A stretch of 64,000 bases of DNA, taken from NCBI RefSeq assembly GCF_949628265.1, contig NC_088787.1, positions 3,152,501 to 3,216,500 of the forward strand, written 5' to 3'. The notes under the pieces are model-generated. The model had not been told where the DNA came from and ran no database searches. It saw nothing but the letters and a program-made list of their open reading frames with translations. Each line of letters starts with the position of its first letter. Position 1 is the first letter of the stretch. Below, in pieces: positions 35,028 to 47,851 of the stretch. The translations under genes were made by a program, and so were the position numbers. Source of the DNA: Cloeon dipterum. Lineage: Eukaryota > Arthropoda > Insecta > Ephemeroptera > Baetidae.

Positions 35028-37674
35028 TTATTTCACAGCAAAGAATATACCTAAGCCTGCGCTAGTGAAACTATAACAATAAGAAATAGCCATGGCAAAT
35101 AGTAAAACGAAGAAAACGCTCGAGTTGATCAGTATTCTTCTTTGGGGCTCTCCACCATTTATAGCAAATGAAGTTGAATTGAATCCTGAAACTGAATTTC
35201 ATATCGCGAGTTGAATAATGAATAATGCTTGCATACGAACGTCTTTAGAAAGTTAAAAAAAATGCGCAAATAGATGATTATTTGGCAATTTACCAGTTGC
35301 ATATACCCTAAGTGTTCGAAGCCGACAACAGATGGCGCCACCGTAGACTTTCGATTTTAAGGCACTTCCGCTACGATTTCAGACTCAATCTAGCTACTGT
35401 GCATTCTTCAATTAATTTGCTAATTTTTGACGTGCTGAAAACCAAAATCGGTTCAGCCAATCGCCGTAGAATCGTGAAAAACTATTTTTTGAAATAAAAA
35501 AATCTTTTCCAACGTTTCTACGGCGAATGGCTGAACCGATTTTGGTTTTCAGCACGTCAAAAAAAGCAAATTATTTAAAAAAAAGCAAAATAGCTAGATT
35601 GAGTCTGAAATCGCAGCGAAAATGCCTTAAAACCGCTTAAAACAAATTTTTTAAGAAAGTCTGTGGTTGCGCCGTCTGTTGGCGGCTTCAAACACTAAGG
35701 GTTTATGCAACTGGTCAATTGAAATAATTAATAGAAAAAAGTAATTTTAGTAAGAGGTAAGAGCACAGCAGCATGAAAAATAAATGGTAACTATATTGGT
35801 AAATATTATTTTTCATTCTCTTTAATGGTATTAAATAAGATTGCAAGGGCACTTATGTCAAGAGGAATAACTTACCTTTAAATGTTGGGTGATCAGATAA
35901 AAAGACTGATGCAGCCTTTAAAAGCATGTATCTTGGCTTTCTTTTGTCATCAAACACCGTCATCCAAAGAGTCCCATTTTGGTCCAAGGCAAGAGTAAAT
36001 GGCAAACCAGTATCCAGTCCAGCGACCTAAAAACAAAAATGCAATTTTTTTACTATGGAAACCCGTCAGAGCTAAAATTTGATCATGTTTGAAATATTTA
36101 ATTTTGTTTGAGTATAGGAAGGGATTTAAATTGCGTTAAAATGTGCCACAAAAAGCTGCTTACCGTCGCAAGATTTTTTTAAAAATATACACTCATTTAC
36201 TCTACAGAAGCAAATAGATTAATTTTCGAATCCCACCAAGGGATTTTCCTATTTTTAAATACTTGGCATTCTTGGCTAATGGAAGGACAACATTTAATTT
36301 TCAAGTGTGGGAAAAATTTGAGCAGCATCAACAAATATTTTGGAATCAATTAACTACTTTAAAATGCTGTATAAAATCAGAACCTTTAGACAACTTTGGT
36401 TTGAGTCGTAATGAATACATTATTTTTATTCTATACTCTTTCAATTCTGATCACAAATGTAAATATTTTCTTTTAAATTGGTATATTGGTGACCTACCTC
36501 ATGAAAACGCTGCTCCTCAAATGGCTGGGAAGTTTTCCAAGAGTATATGAAATTATTCCCCTGAAAGGCGGCATACATGGTTCCCTGATTGTCTATCAGC
36601 ATTCTATACGAACTAATCGCAGTCCATTTTCCGATTAGCTTCGAATTCGCAATACGAGTTCCGTTGCGAAGGGCGGCGACGGAAATTGAATTCAGTTCAT
36701 TGAAGTTCCATTCACCAAGGTAGAGCTGTCTCGCTTCCTCATCCTTATTGTTAGGAGACAGGGCAATGGAATAGGCCTTGATTCCTGGCGTGTCCACAAA
36801 CCAAGATTTATTTCTTTCCAAACTAAAGACGACAATGTTTTGTTCAACACCCCGCGTGATGTAGGCCAAGGTTTCGTTGGGCGTTTCGTCGAGTACCAAG
36901 TCGTGCATCCATTTTTGAAAAGGGAACCGGTGAATAAGTTTGATGTGATTGTTGTTGGCCAAGTCGATTTTCCATAGTTTTGCATTGCAATTTTCGCTAC
37001 CGTTGTCAAGCACCCACAGCCTACCAACGGAGTCAACTTGCAGCCCTGTTACTTCTTCAATTTTGTTGCAGCCTCCTTTTTCCTGCAAAAATAGGAATTG
37101 TTGGGTTCTTTTAAAGCGAATCAAACCAAAAATTGTATAAGTGTTATATCTACATTTTTAAACAACCTTTCCAAATTTAATCGATTTTCCCCATTGTCTT
37201 TTGGATCGCAAAAACAAACTCTTGCGACACTCGTACGTGAATCCGGAGCTTATTGTTTTCCAAATTCACACGCCATCTTGGTTCTGCGCAGTGAGAACCA
37301 ATTTTATCAAACTTCCCAACCCGCTGCAACAAATAGATTTTTTTTCTACTTACATGCATGTCCCACGAAGGGAATGGAGTGAGCTTCGGGGGTGCAGAGG
37401 ACGCGCTGCTGCTCATCGGCAAAGACACCAAACTCGCCGGAATGGAAATATGGTGTTTGTAAAGGCTGAGGACGATCCTTGTTCCGTGGACAGCCATGAA
37501 ACGAGGTTCGATATTCTTTGGCTTGAAATTTCCATCTTCCAAAGCCTTTGTCCTGTTCGCGTCTGAGGGCCACTCGTAGTCCAACTCATCCCACTTGAAG
37601 ACTTGATTGAAGTTGGCGGTGGTGGCCAGCGATGAAAGGTCGAGCAAGAAAATGGTGCACAAGAACGGTGCCAT
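35028..37674 (-). CDS. yellow/MRJP-type protein Y8, short hydrophobic C-terminus
   Basis: Four exons, 404 aa: 37354-37674, 36498-37082, 35876-36026, 35028-35185, in phase. Start ATG of MAPFLCTIFLLDLSSLATTA. Propeller marks: VFKWDELDYEWP, MAVHGTRIVLSL, VDSVGRLWVLDNGSENC, KLWKIDLANNNHIKLIHRFP, NIVVFSLERNKSWF, LDTGLPFTLALDQNGTLWMT. The last exon resembles that of Y2 (GGEPQRRILINSSVFFVLLFAMAI), but where Y2 stops, Y8 runs on for about 15 codons (SYCYSFTSAGLGIFFAVK). The end is therefore either a GPI-type signal with an extension or a single membrane span with a tiny tail. Intron 3 contains a fold-back MITE. Pairs with Y2 as a subgroup although 25 kb apart. Confidence 0.85.
35292..35715. mobile_element. 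fold-back MITE in Y8 intron 3
   Basis: About 420 bp, almost wholly an inverted repeat. The ends are ACCAGTTGCAT and ATGCAACTGGT; the arms share ACAGATGGCGCC-like sequence, AGACTCAATCTAGCTA and GACGTGCTGAAAACCAAAAT, meeting at a short loop near 35510. CAATT flanks both sides as a possible target duplication. No ORF. Confidence 0.75.
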
Positions 37675-40600
37675 GCTTCCAACTTCCAACTGTCCACAAA
37701 AGGCCCTAAAACAAAAAGCTCAACAGTTTTTTTGGGAAAATTTTGTAACCATACAGACAATGAGTCGAATGCACGCTCAGTCTTGTGGCTATTTTGGATT
37801 ATAGACCGATTTCTTTGGTGTCAAACTCAATTGGTTCAATTCAAAAAGGTCACTTTAGATACATCAGACTTTAGGAGAGAGGTCAAATAAATTTAATTTC
37901 GAATGTTTTTCTCAAAATTGGACTTATAAAGGCCTCATCAATACCTAACGAGACATTATTTCTAATTATTAAATTAATAGTTTTCAATGATTAAATTAAT
38001 TTCCAATTTTTAGCGTGAAAATAATAAAGGGCAAAAAGTCTCGGTGCCGTAATGAATTGGCGTCATTGGCGAGCAGCTAAGTATGGGAAAAAAATCGAGA
38101 TCATGTGCCCTCACAATTTTAATCGAGAGCAAACTCGCGCCAGCCGCTCCTCGTTGTTGTTCTTACACGTGCGATGCGGCTGGCTGGTTGGCGATTCGCC
38201 TCTCGCGAGATAAACTTTTTCGCGTGTAGTGAAGCGCCGCGGTTTCGCACTCCTCGCTATCAGCTCCTCGCTCGTCCGCGCAGAAAATGCGGCAGTAGCC
38301 AAAATTAATCGAGCCAAGCGATAATTCCAGCAGAAATAATAGTAAAAAATAGTTCCTTTTAATTATTTTTTTTATTTAAATTGCAGATTATCGAAAGAGG
38401 TCTGTGTTTAGCCTATTTAAAATTCGCCAGTTGATAGCAGCGTAAAAAACTGCCGATATTCTGAAAGCTGATTAAATTTCCAGTTTTTTCCAGCTGCGCA
38501 AAATTCGCCTTGATTTCTGCTGGCCGTTAAAAAACCTATAACATTTTTTGGTAAGAATCAAAACATCCAAAAAAAGTTAATTTATTCGAGAATCATCTCA
38601 GCAAAATTATTTTTTTCATTTTAATAATTTCTACGATTTTCAGAGTTAAACTCGCTCGGACCAAGCTTTTAGGGACTCTTTCTCCCGCATGACTTGGAAA
38701 TCTAATTAGGGGTAAATTCGGAAATTCAGTGAAAATATCGCGATTGCAAAAATCATTTGAGGATTCTCTATTAAAAACAATGCTAACTATGGGGCTGATT
38801 TTCTCGAAAATTTACACTCTGCGACCTATGTATTTTGTTAACTCTGTACCTTGGGACCTAATCTGTACGCGTGTTGAAGGATTTGGCGGGGAAATCACTC
38901 TCATTCCACTTTAAGCCTGTTGATCGATCTGCCGCGGGACTGATCGGCGGGTGAGGTGCGGAGAGGAAAGAGAAACGCGCGCACTAAATGCCTCTCAAGG
39001 CTGCTCGGTTGGTTATTCGCATTTTATTCGCAGCAGAGAGCACACGGGAAACGGTATTTAATTAAACAAAAAAGCTCTGTGGCTAAACTTTAGAAGAAAA
39101 ATTGTGCGATGTTGCGTGGAAAATAAATTTTGAATTCCAATTTCTTCTTAATTCATTTTACTAACAGTTCGCAAATTTGTAAATTTAACGTGCTAAAAAC
39201 GCTTATCTGAAGTAGAAGCAGTTACATAGAAAAGGAGAGGAAAAAGCAGCACGTGCACAAAATGTCAAAGAACCGCTCTTATGGTCGCTGGATTAATCTC
39301 TTATCTTTTATCGCAGCTGCTAGCAAGGCAAATATTTTATTTCGCAAGCTCAATTTTGGAGGGCGAAAAATCTGTAATGTTGCATGAAAAACATTATATG
39401 AATTTCTTTAATTCTGGCTGTGATTTCTCTATTAATTTCGCAAAATAGATGTTTTTCCAACATTAGTAAAATTAAATAATGCGGAAGTCGCATTCTTTTT
39501 CATTTAGCCTCGATGATGCTATCCAAACGGTATATATACGAATTTAATAAATTGCAGATCCGCCGGGAACAAATAAACATTTAACTTACCTAATATTGAT
39601 CTCACAGTCAGAGAAACAAAGACAATTTTCAGTGCAGTGGACTCAGTGGAGGGTAAACCATCACAATTTTAAGAAAAAAACTCGCCGCGCGGACGTGCAC
39701 ACTCGCGGCCGCTTCTACTTTTAGTGAACGTGAGCAGCGGCTGCTTGCCGGATCGCCTCTCACGAGTTAGACTTACTTTATGAATAGAGTGAGGGGTTAG
39801 GCGCCGCGCTTCCACTGCTGCCAGTTCAATATTCGCACGTACAAAGGCGGCAGCAGCCAAACCTCGTGAATGCCCCACCCATCGAGTGAAAATGTGCGGG
39901 TCGCTCATCCGTTCTTGCCGCGTTTCGGGCCATCACCCGCCACCAAATACACATCTGATGCGGATGAGTCACTCATTCTGAGTCACCGACCGCTCCTGCG
40001 ATGAGTGGTCGAATTTTTATAGAAAGAGAGCCATTTTCGCGAGTTTGCTTTCCTTGTGGCGAAGGCGAATAATCCGTAAAAAAATTAAATTAAATTTTTC
40101 TATGGGCGCAAAAAATCTCAAAAATGGTGTCGAGACCGGCGTTGGACTTACGCGTGCGATGGAACAGGTGGCAACCCTTAACGGGTCCCCTTGCGGAAAA
40201 TATGGCAAATTTTCCATTTCCCATGTTATTCTTACGGAGAAAATGCAAAAAACACGTTTTTTTAAAACTCCAAACTCTTTCTAATACTGCGGCACCATAT
40301 TTCGTTATCCTGGCGCAAGAAATCAGGTCGTTCCTGAGATTACCGCTGCAACCATCACCTAGCGTCAGAAAGTGGCAACTTCAAATAAATGCTTTTTCAA
40401 CCCCCTGATAATCGTAAACACAAATGAGAGAATATTCTACATTTTTTTAAAAAAATTGCAAGCCACATAACTACAGCGCCGATTTCATGGATTATTTTGG
40501 AAAGTAAAAATGCCTGAATAGCTGCCCCTACCACTGTTCTTTCCGGATGATAATTTTCCCGTACCGCTAAGGATTTCCACGACACAGCATTTTTCGGCAC

Positions 40601-41748
40601 CCTAATAGTAGTCGACGAATCAGGTCGTTCTTGAGATTGCCACCACTTACCTTTGCAGGAACTGCTGCGATTGAATCAATTTTTCCAGCCATCAGACGAG
40701 AACTAGACACTACGAAATTCCTATATTTTGAATATTCGAATATGTATAAAAATTATTTCCTGAAATATTTCGCCGTCTTCCGTTTGCGATGATTCTTTTC
40801 CAAGCAGCTGTTTCCTCGCGTTGGAAGCCGAGCTACGTGACAGGTTGTGTCTTAATATTTTCCCTGGTTATTATTATTATTTTAAAATTTCATTCTTGAA
40901 ATTGTAACTGGAATGAGTTAAATTCCACAAGACACATTATTCACTCGTAAAGGAAGAATCTTGGTAATTTTATTCTTCCCACGCAGAAGCTAAATAAGTT
41001 TGACCTTGTCTTCTAAAAAGCGGTCGTAAGAAAGGGAAGTATTTAAAAGACTTTTATGACTTTTACTTTTATGAAATCTATTTATTCCTGTTTTTTGAGG
41101 AATTATTTTTATTTAAAAAATTATTATATACATTTTAAGATTAATGATCGGATAATGATATTTCTGCACGTATATTTCGCAGGTTTCGTCCTGGGAAAAG
41201 TTTGAAATCAATCCTCCCATAATTATCGTTATTTATTGACTCATAACATTTTTTTAGGAATGATCAAATATCTTATTATATTTTGGAATAAAAGGCAATA
41301 ATCATATTTTACAAACTATTCAAATTTTATTGTAAAAATTTAATTTATTAATTAATTTCCATACTATGCTATGCATACAAAATTCCTAAGCATCGCTTTT
41401 TTAAAGGTACGTTTTATACAGCCAGAGTGCAATTCATACACTAAAAAATTTCTTAGGAAAATTAAAATCCATACTGCATAATTATTTCATCCATCTACAT
41501 ATATACAATTTCCAAATAATACAAATTGAAATTTCTGCAAACCTCTTATTATTAACAATATCAACAATATACAGAAGAAAATAATTGGAAAAGGCACATT
41601 ACTAAGCAAACATGTCGGTGAAATGCCAATCAAAAATAAAAATTAAAATCAAGTTAAAATATGACACCATATAATAACACGCCATGAAAACGTTAATAGT
41701 ATAGCTAAACTGGTATGTACTTTCCAACTTAAATAAAGATTGAATCAC
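37675..41748. other. 4-kb gene-free region upstream of Y8
   Basis: Right of the Y8 start lies a promoter-like GC-rich block (38100-38310) with CACGTG at 38166-38171. A second, related block (39680-39900) belongs to a larger segment repeated at 48.5-49.5 kb. From 40.1 to 41.7 kb it is AT-rich; AATCAGGTCGTTC recurs at 40321 and 40618. No coding frame convinces me. Confidence 0.5.
38930..40110. repeat. segmental repeat, left copy
   Basis: Direct, diverged copy of 48540-49480. Shared landmarks in the same order: GAGGAAAGAG, TCGCAGCAG, CTCTGTGGCT, GCGCGGACGTGCACACTCGCG, GGCGGCAGCAGCC, GGTCGAATTTT and TTTCTATGGG. The two copies bracket the caspase-NACHT-ankyrin gene. Confidence 0.6.
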
Positions 41749-44700
41749 TCATTCTCCGACCTCATCTACGTTTGACGCTACGATTTCATCAAACCTTTTT
41801 AAACGAGTTTGATCATCTAAATAGTCCCGAGCAGTTTTGCCCTTATTGTCTCTTATGTTGACATCCACATTTTTAGACAGTAGTATTTCAATAATGTCCC
41901 AAGCCCCAAACCAGTGGCTCTTCTTGCAAGCCAGAATTAGCGGCGTTTCGTTCAAAGCGTTTCTCGCGTTCAAATCAACGCCACCTTGCTCCACAAGCCA
42001 ATGAACAATTAAGAATGGGTTGAATTTTTCAACTTTGATTGCCAGATGCAGAGTGGTATCTCCATTGTTCACACGCTGATTAACCAAATCACCATTTAAC
42101 TCATGAATGAATAGAGCCATGCGAAAGTTTCTCATCGCATGGTGAAATGCGTTCATCCCGTCGTTGTCTGTCGAAGCTAAATCAGCGCCTCTTTTGCACA
42201 ACTCTTGCACCAAATCAAAAGCATGTAAATCTTCTAACCCATCGTCTTCAGTGAAATTCATGGTGTAGTGCAGGGCCGTTCTTCCTTTTTTATCTTTCGC
42301 ATTTACATCAACGCGTTTAGCCAGCACCTTTTGGGCAATAATCCATTCTCCTCTCTTGCAAGCCAGCAGAAGGGGTGTCTCACCCTCGCTATTTGTCGAA
42401 TTCAAGTCAATTTGGCATTGTTTAACTAGCCAATTTATTATTTTCATGCAGTGATAAGACCTTATTGCCAAGTGGAGGGTTGAGTCTCCGTTTTTCAAAC
42501 GCTGTATCAACAAAGTATTATTTTTCTCGTGAAGAAATAAAAATACCTCGAAGTTGCCCGTTGCGCTGTGCAAGGTGTTCAATCCTTTGTTGTCTGTTAG
42601 AGTAAAATCCGCACCTTTTCCATGCATCAGCTTCACTAAAAACACGTTTCCTTTTTTTGCGGCGTAGTGCATTGCGGTTTTTCCCTTCTTGTTCGAGACA
42701 TTGACCTCAACATTGCTGGTCAGCAGCAATTCGGCGACTCTCCAGAACATTTTTTTGCAAGCCAATAAGAGTGGTGTATCGCCAAAATCATTTTTCGCAT
42801 TCAAATCGATGTCGCCTTGCTCTAAAATCCAGCGTATGATGCCATCGTCCTCTACATTATAGGATTCCAATGCCAGGTGTAGAGATGTGCTTCCGTCTTT
42901 TAAACTCTGTTTAAGAAGAGATCCGTTCTTCTCATTGATGAACCGTAAGATTCCTTCGTTGTTGATAGCGTAGTGGATCGCATTCTTTCTTTCCATGTCC
43001 GTTAAAGTTAAATCTGCGCCGTTTTCAAGCAACAATTTCACCAAATCAAAATTTTCTGATTGAGCAGCAAGGTGCATAGGTGTCCTTCCAAGATTGTCAC
43101 ATATGTTCACTCTCACGTTCTCTTTCAGTGCTGACCCAACAGATCCCTCACCAACATCTGGATTTCTTGCTTCCTCGGCCTGACAGGCTAAAAGCATTTT
43201 CACAAATTGCAAATGTCCTCCTTTAGCGGCAAAATGCAGCGCAGTCAATCCTTCATTGTCTACCACATTCAAGTCTCCACCAAGATCTATCCAAGTTTGT
43301 AAGGCGTCTATATCACCGCTTTTCGCGGCTAAATGTAGGCACGTTCGCCCTCGTTGGTTTTTTACTTCCAGGTTGATTTCTTTTGTCATCAAAAAGTCAA
43401 CCTTTTTTCCTCTGCAATGTGCAATACGCAACACAGTGCGGCCTTTATTGTCTTCTGCTCGTACGTCAACTCCAATCTCTTCGACCAGGAAACGCGCTTT
43501 CTTAGTCGAGAAATATCTGAATTTTAGATAAATATGCAGCCCTGTTTGACCACTTTTGGTTTTCTCCTTGGACAGCTGACTGTCGGTATTGTGCAACAAT
43601 CGAATCACTTTTTCTTGATGTTTACTTTCACTTTTGCAAGCAAAATGAAAAGCGTTCCATCCATTTTCATCAACAGCTCGAATATTTGCGCCAGATTGAA
43701 TTAACTCTTGGACACGATCAAGATATCCATGTTCCGCAGCACAATGAAGAGCAGTTTTTCCTCTTTCGTCCGTCATGTTAATGTCTTTCTTTTGTAGAAT
43801 TAAGAAATGGTCCATGTAGAAATTTTCATCCGAGGACCAATCAGTTGGTTCTCCACTTGGTCGTAAAGTGTTGACGTCAACCACTTCTTCGTCAACAAGC
43901 CATTGACACATTTCTAAATACCTTTTTTTTGCTGAACTTTGTAGGAAACTTCCTTCATTGCCATTTTCCACATTTTTAAAACTTGGATTTCTTTCTATAA
44001 AAAATTTTGCGATTTCTTTGCGACCCATTTGAATAGCAAAATGGAAAGCATTCAAATTTGCTTTTACTTCATTGATTGCGAAAGTTTCTTTGCTGCGTTG
44101 CAGTCCAGTAACGTTTTCCTCCAAAAAGTAGTTGACCAGGTCTAGGTTATTTACTTGAACAGCCACCATCATTGGGTCCCAGATTTGGTTATATGCATCG
44201 GTTGCCAATTTCGCGCCATGCTTGAGCAAAATTTCCACGCACTTTATAGCTCCATGTGCAATAGCGGAATATAGGGCGTTTCCGTAGAATTTTTCTATGA
44301 TATCTATGTCGACACCGTTTTGCAGCAGTAGATCAAGGATTTCGCCGTGATTCTGTCTTGCTGCAATCGCTCCAGCCTCAATTGTCAGTTTTCTAGAGCG
44401 GATCATCTCTGGCAATCTTGGATATTTTGTCTTCAGCTTTTCAAAGAAGTCGGTTGCGTTTGATTCAGCTATTGACTCCAACAGGGAAGGCAAAATCAGT
44501 AGCAACTCAGCGTCACTGTTGATTAAGTTGGTGTCTAGCAGCATGATTTCGATTTCTCCCGCACCGTTCAAAAGAGACTTATTCTTTGCAAAAGAAATGC
44601 CATTATCCTCTAGGTTTTTACTGAAGGTGATGATTGGATAAAGCATTTTGAAAATATTTACACAGCCATAGTGAACAATCAATTCCAAGAACTTATCTGG

Positions 44701-47700
44701 GTCCACCTTCACGATTGGAAGTATTGATGCTCTGTGCTCTTCTACCATTTCCTCATCAGTCAACACTGTGGAATAGAAAAGATCGACAAAATTTCGGTAC
44801 CCAAAATGCCATTCCCCTAAAAATAAATTTTCAAAATTATCAGTACTGGTTTGGAAATCGCATTCGCCACTATCCTCGATTTCTCGTAGGAAATGCTGGG
44901 CTGCAAGAAATTCGGCGAAAGTCTGATGAACGAAAGTAACCTTGTTGTTCTCAAAGGAAGCAATGCCATAGCAGTTGATTTTTTCAAGGTCTTGTCTCGT
45001 GTTACCAATTGGGGGAAATACTCTGATGTGGAAACTTGCTATCTGTCGAAGACATTCGAAAGCGACGTCAATTTCCTCTTGAAATTTGACTTTGTTGTTC
45101 TTGTCGTATCCATTCCTGATCAGAGAGTCCTCCACTTTGTGTCGCACAACCTGGTCGTAGATTTGGTACAAGTTTCCTTCTGCTCCGTACTTAGCAACCA
45201 AAGAAAGGTGCAAAGGATTACTTAAGATGTCCTTTGATGTAAATTTCTTGATGAATTCTTCATAATCGCCTTTAGTCTTTCCCGTCTCTTGCTGAAACAA
45301 CTCGATTTGCTGCTCTTGGTTCAAGCGATCAATCTTTACTAAAACAGCATTTGATGTCCGCTCTAGGATTGTTTTTTCTGCGTGAGGTCTCGTTCCGATC
45401 CATACGGATATCTGCTTCTTTTCAAGACCATTGATAACTTTCAGCACTTTTTCTTGGTTTTCAGGACGGATTTCGTCAAGCCCATCAAGAAACACAACAC
45501 ATTGCTTGTTTTCTATGCTTTTGATGATTTCCTCTTGTGAATTGTGAGTTGCTTTCGCCAGAAATTCAATCTCAGTTATATTCCGCTTTAGAATACTGAA
45601 CGAAACTTTTGGAAGAGAAACGCGTAGAATTTTTAATTCTGGATTTAATTTCCCGAGCTGAAAAGCCATTTCCCTGAGGATTGTCGTCTTTCCCGTTCCT
45701 GCGTCGGAACTCAAGAGCCAAATTTGTTTTTTTCTTGCTGATTCCTTGACCAAGCTGTCGAAGTTGAAGTTCGTTTCTTGAGATTCTTGCAAATTTTTCA
45801 CTGAAAAGTTAAGTTTCACAAAAGACCTAGGCCAGTCTGGAAAATTGAGAAGATATTGCAGCGTCGAGTTAATCATATCCCTACTTTCTATTGAATCGGA
45901 AATTAGAAGACTTGCGAGCAGTTCTTGCAGACTTTTCTCCTGTTTCAGCTCCTGCCCCTTGAAGATTTCGATCAGCTTTTCAAGTGTATCTATTTAGATG
46001 GAAAATATGAACTAATTAAAAAATCAAGAGGAGTTTAAATATATATACCTTTGTTGTGCAGAACTAGGACTAGCCATCCACTGTGGTTTGTTGCTGATAT
46101 TTCCATTTTGGGTCGTATTGGTATATCCTTTAGGAAACAAACTTATTGAGTTTTTTGTATTGTCTAGATATTTTGGAAATATTTTTAAATTAACTAGATG
46201 CTAAACGCACTTACGTAGTCAAATGAGCTCGTTTCCTGGTTCACAAGAAATAATATTTTTGGTTTTCCAATCCACTGGTCATTTTTCGGCCCGATGAACT
46301 CGCGCAGTATTTCTGATACTGCAGTTTCTCTGCTGTCCACCTGCACGCAAACCTCTTTCGTGTCCTTGTTTTCACTCAGACGGCCAAACAGAAATAGGAA
46401 AACGCAGCCAATGTCGGAGTCAAGCCTCGAGGCTGAAATATGAATTGCATAATTTCCGGCAATTCAATAAAATCAGTAATAAAACCTTCATTAATAGACG
46501 CCCAAGGCTTTCCACTGAGCATCCTTTCGCTGGTTTCAAAGTCTAGGTTTTGGGACAAGGCTCTTTTAATTTCTTTCAACTGTTCATTAGGCTCTGTGGA
46601 AAATAGGAACGCAAGGCGGTGTCGCAAGTTAACTCCTGAGCTCGACTTCCAAGAGTAAAACTCGCGTTTCTTTTTATTTTTTATGCCCATTGCGTCGGAT
46701 GTCAAGGGAGCCGAGTAGATTGAAGGACTTCTGAAACACAAATTTATCACACAATTAGAAAGCATATCAGGCATTGAAATGTATGAACACTAAGGAAATT
46801 CTGTTAAAAACTCACTTTGAGAAGACAAAACTTCTGTCCTGGGAAAACATCTTCACTTCTGGAGTTTGTCCAGTGTATTTTTTTTCCACGAAGTCCACAT
46901 TTTTGTGACTCTCATATTGAATATTTGCCAGGACATTTATGAGACTCTCGTCCCACTCAAGCGAATTTAAGACCTGGCACGTAAGGAAGGCGAATGTGGT
47001 TCCTGACTGGTTTCGCTTGGCCCTGGTCGCTGTGAAATTATTGTTATAGTCAGAGAAAATACCAATTGACAAAAGTCTTACTTTCGACCGTTGAAAAGAA
47101 CACAACCATGTTCTTTATTAGAGGGCTGTAGGTGATACGGCAGGAATTTTCGTTCTTGAAAGGGATATTTTTGTGGTTTGCGTCAAAAACCTCGTCACCC
47201 AGTTCCCCTCTGCATGGCTATCAATAAATTATGATATTATTATTATAACGCAATGGTGACAATACAGTAGAGACTTACACCAAAGTTTATGAATTTTAGA
47301 CATTCCTCGAAACCAGTGAGCTTTTTCAGAGAATTGAATATCTCCGCTGTTGTGAAGAAAATCAACTCGTCCGAGTGTTCGTTCTTGTAGTGGTCTGTGA
47401 AGATTATTCCGTCTCTGTAGCCGTGAGAAAGAATGTAAAGCACAAACACGGACGGAACTTCTGTAAAATTGATAAAGGTAAATAAAAAAATTAATTTAAA
47501 TTATTCGTTTTACCTGAAGAGCCGAATAATCGTAATAGCTCTTCCTGATTGGCGAGAAGGTGGAGCAACTTTCCTTTTTCCGGTGACAAAATACTGCGAA
47601 AATTGCAGTTCCGGTTCACTCTGAAGGTTCTCTTCAGGTTCTCTACGTCCTGAGCATCACCTTTCCGATGGAAGTTTTTGTTTTTGGCATTTTAAAAGTT

Positions 47701-47851
47701 GTAGTGGACGACGAGCACGCAAACACTGAGAATGAAGGTTTTTTTATAAAAAAAACGTCGGATAATTTCCACGATGTTTATACTTGTCTGCGTTTGTTCT
47801 ATTCTGGTCTTTGGAGACGAAATATCCTAAATTGGCCGGCCCCTCAGCCAT
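41749..47851 (-). CDS. caspase / pseudo-caspase / NACHT / ankyrin NLR-like protein
   Basis: Nine-exon model: 47784-47851, 47514-47725, 47279-47460, 47082-47217, 46816-47029, 46486-46730, 46215-46432, 46049-46127, 41749-45989; about 1,860 codons. Phases agree throughout. Exons 2-5 encode a caspase: NFHRKGDAQDVENL, VLYILSHGYRDG with the catalytic His (47423-47425), FGPCRGELGDEV with the catalytic Cys (47212-47214), then the small subunit FFSTVE, KRNQSGTTFAF. Exons 6-8 encode a second caspase-like unit in which SHG reads FGR and the QACRG region reads LVNQET. The last exon has a NACHT with Walker A SSDAGTGKTT (45682-45711), Walker B CVVFLDGLDE and a GTRP motif, a helical region ending FVHQTFAEFLAAQHFL, and at least twenty ankyrin repeats. 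In-frame TAA at 47692-47694 interrupts exon 2 in this model, so the 5' end is unsure. Role inferred: nucleotide-gated sensor that activates its own caspase. Confidence 0.8.

Noticed and set aside
38110..38317. 68-codon minus frame in the block before Y8
   Set aside because: It lies in promoter/UTR-like repeat sequence that also occurs at 39.7 and 49.1 kb without an open frame.
44893..45225. 110-codon plus-strand open frame
   Set aside because: Shadow of the NACHT exon.
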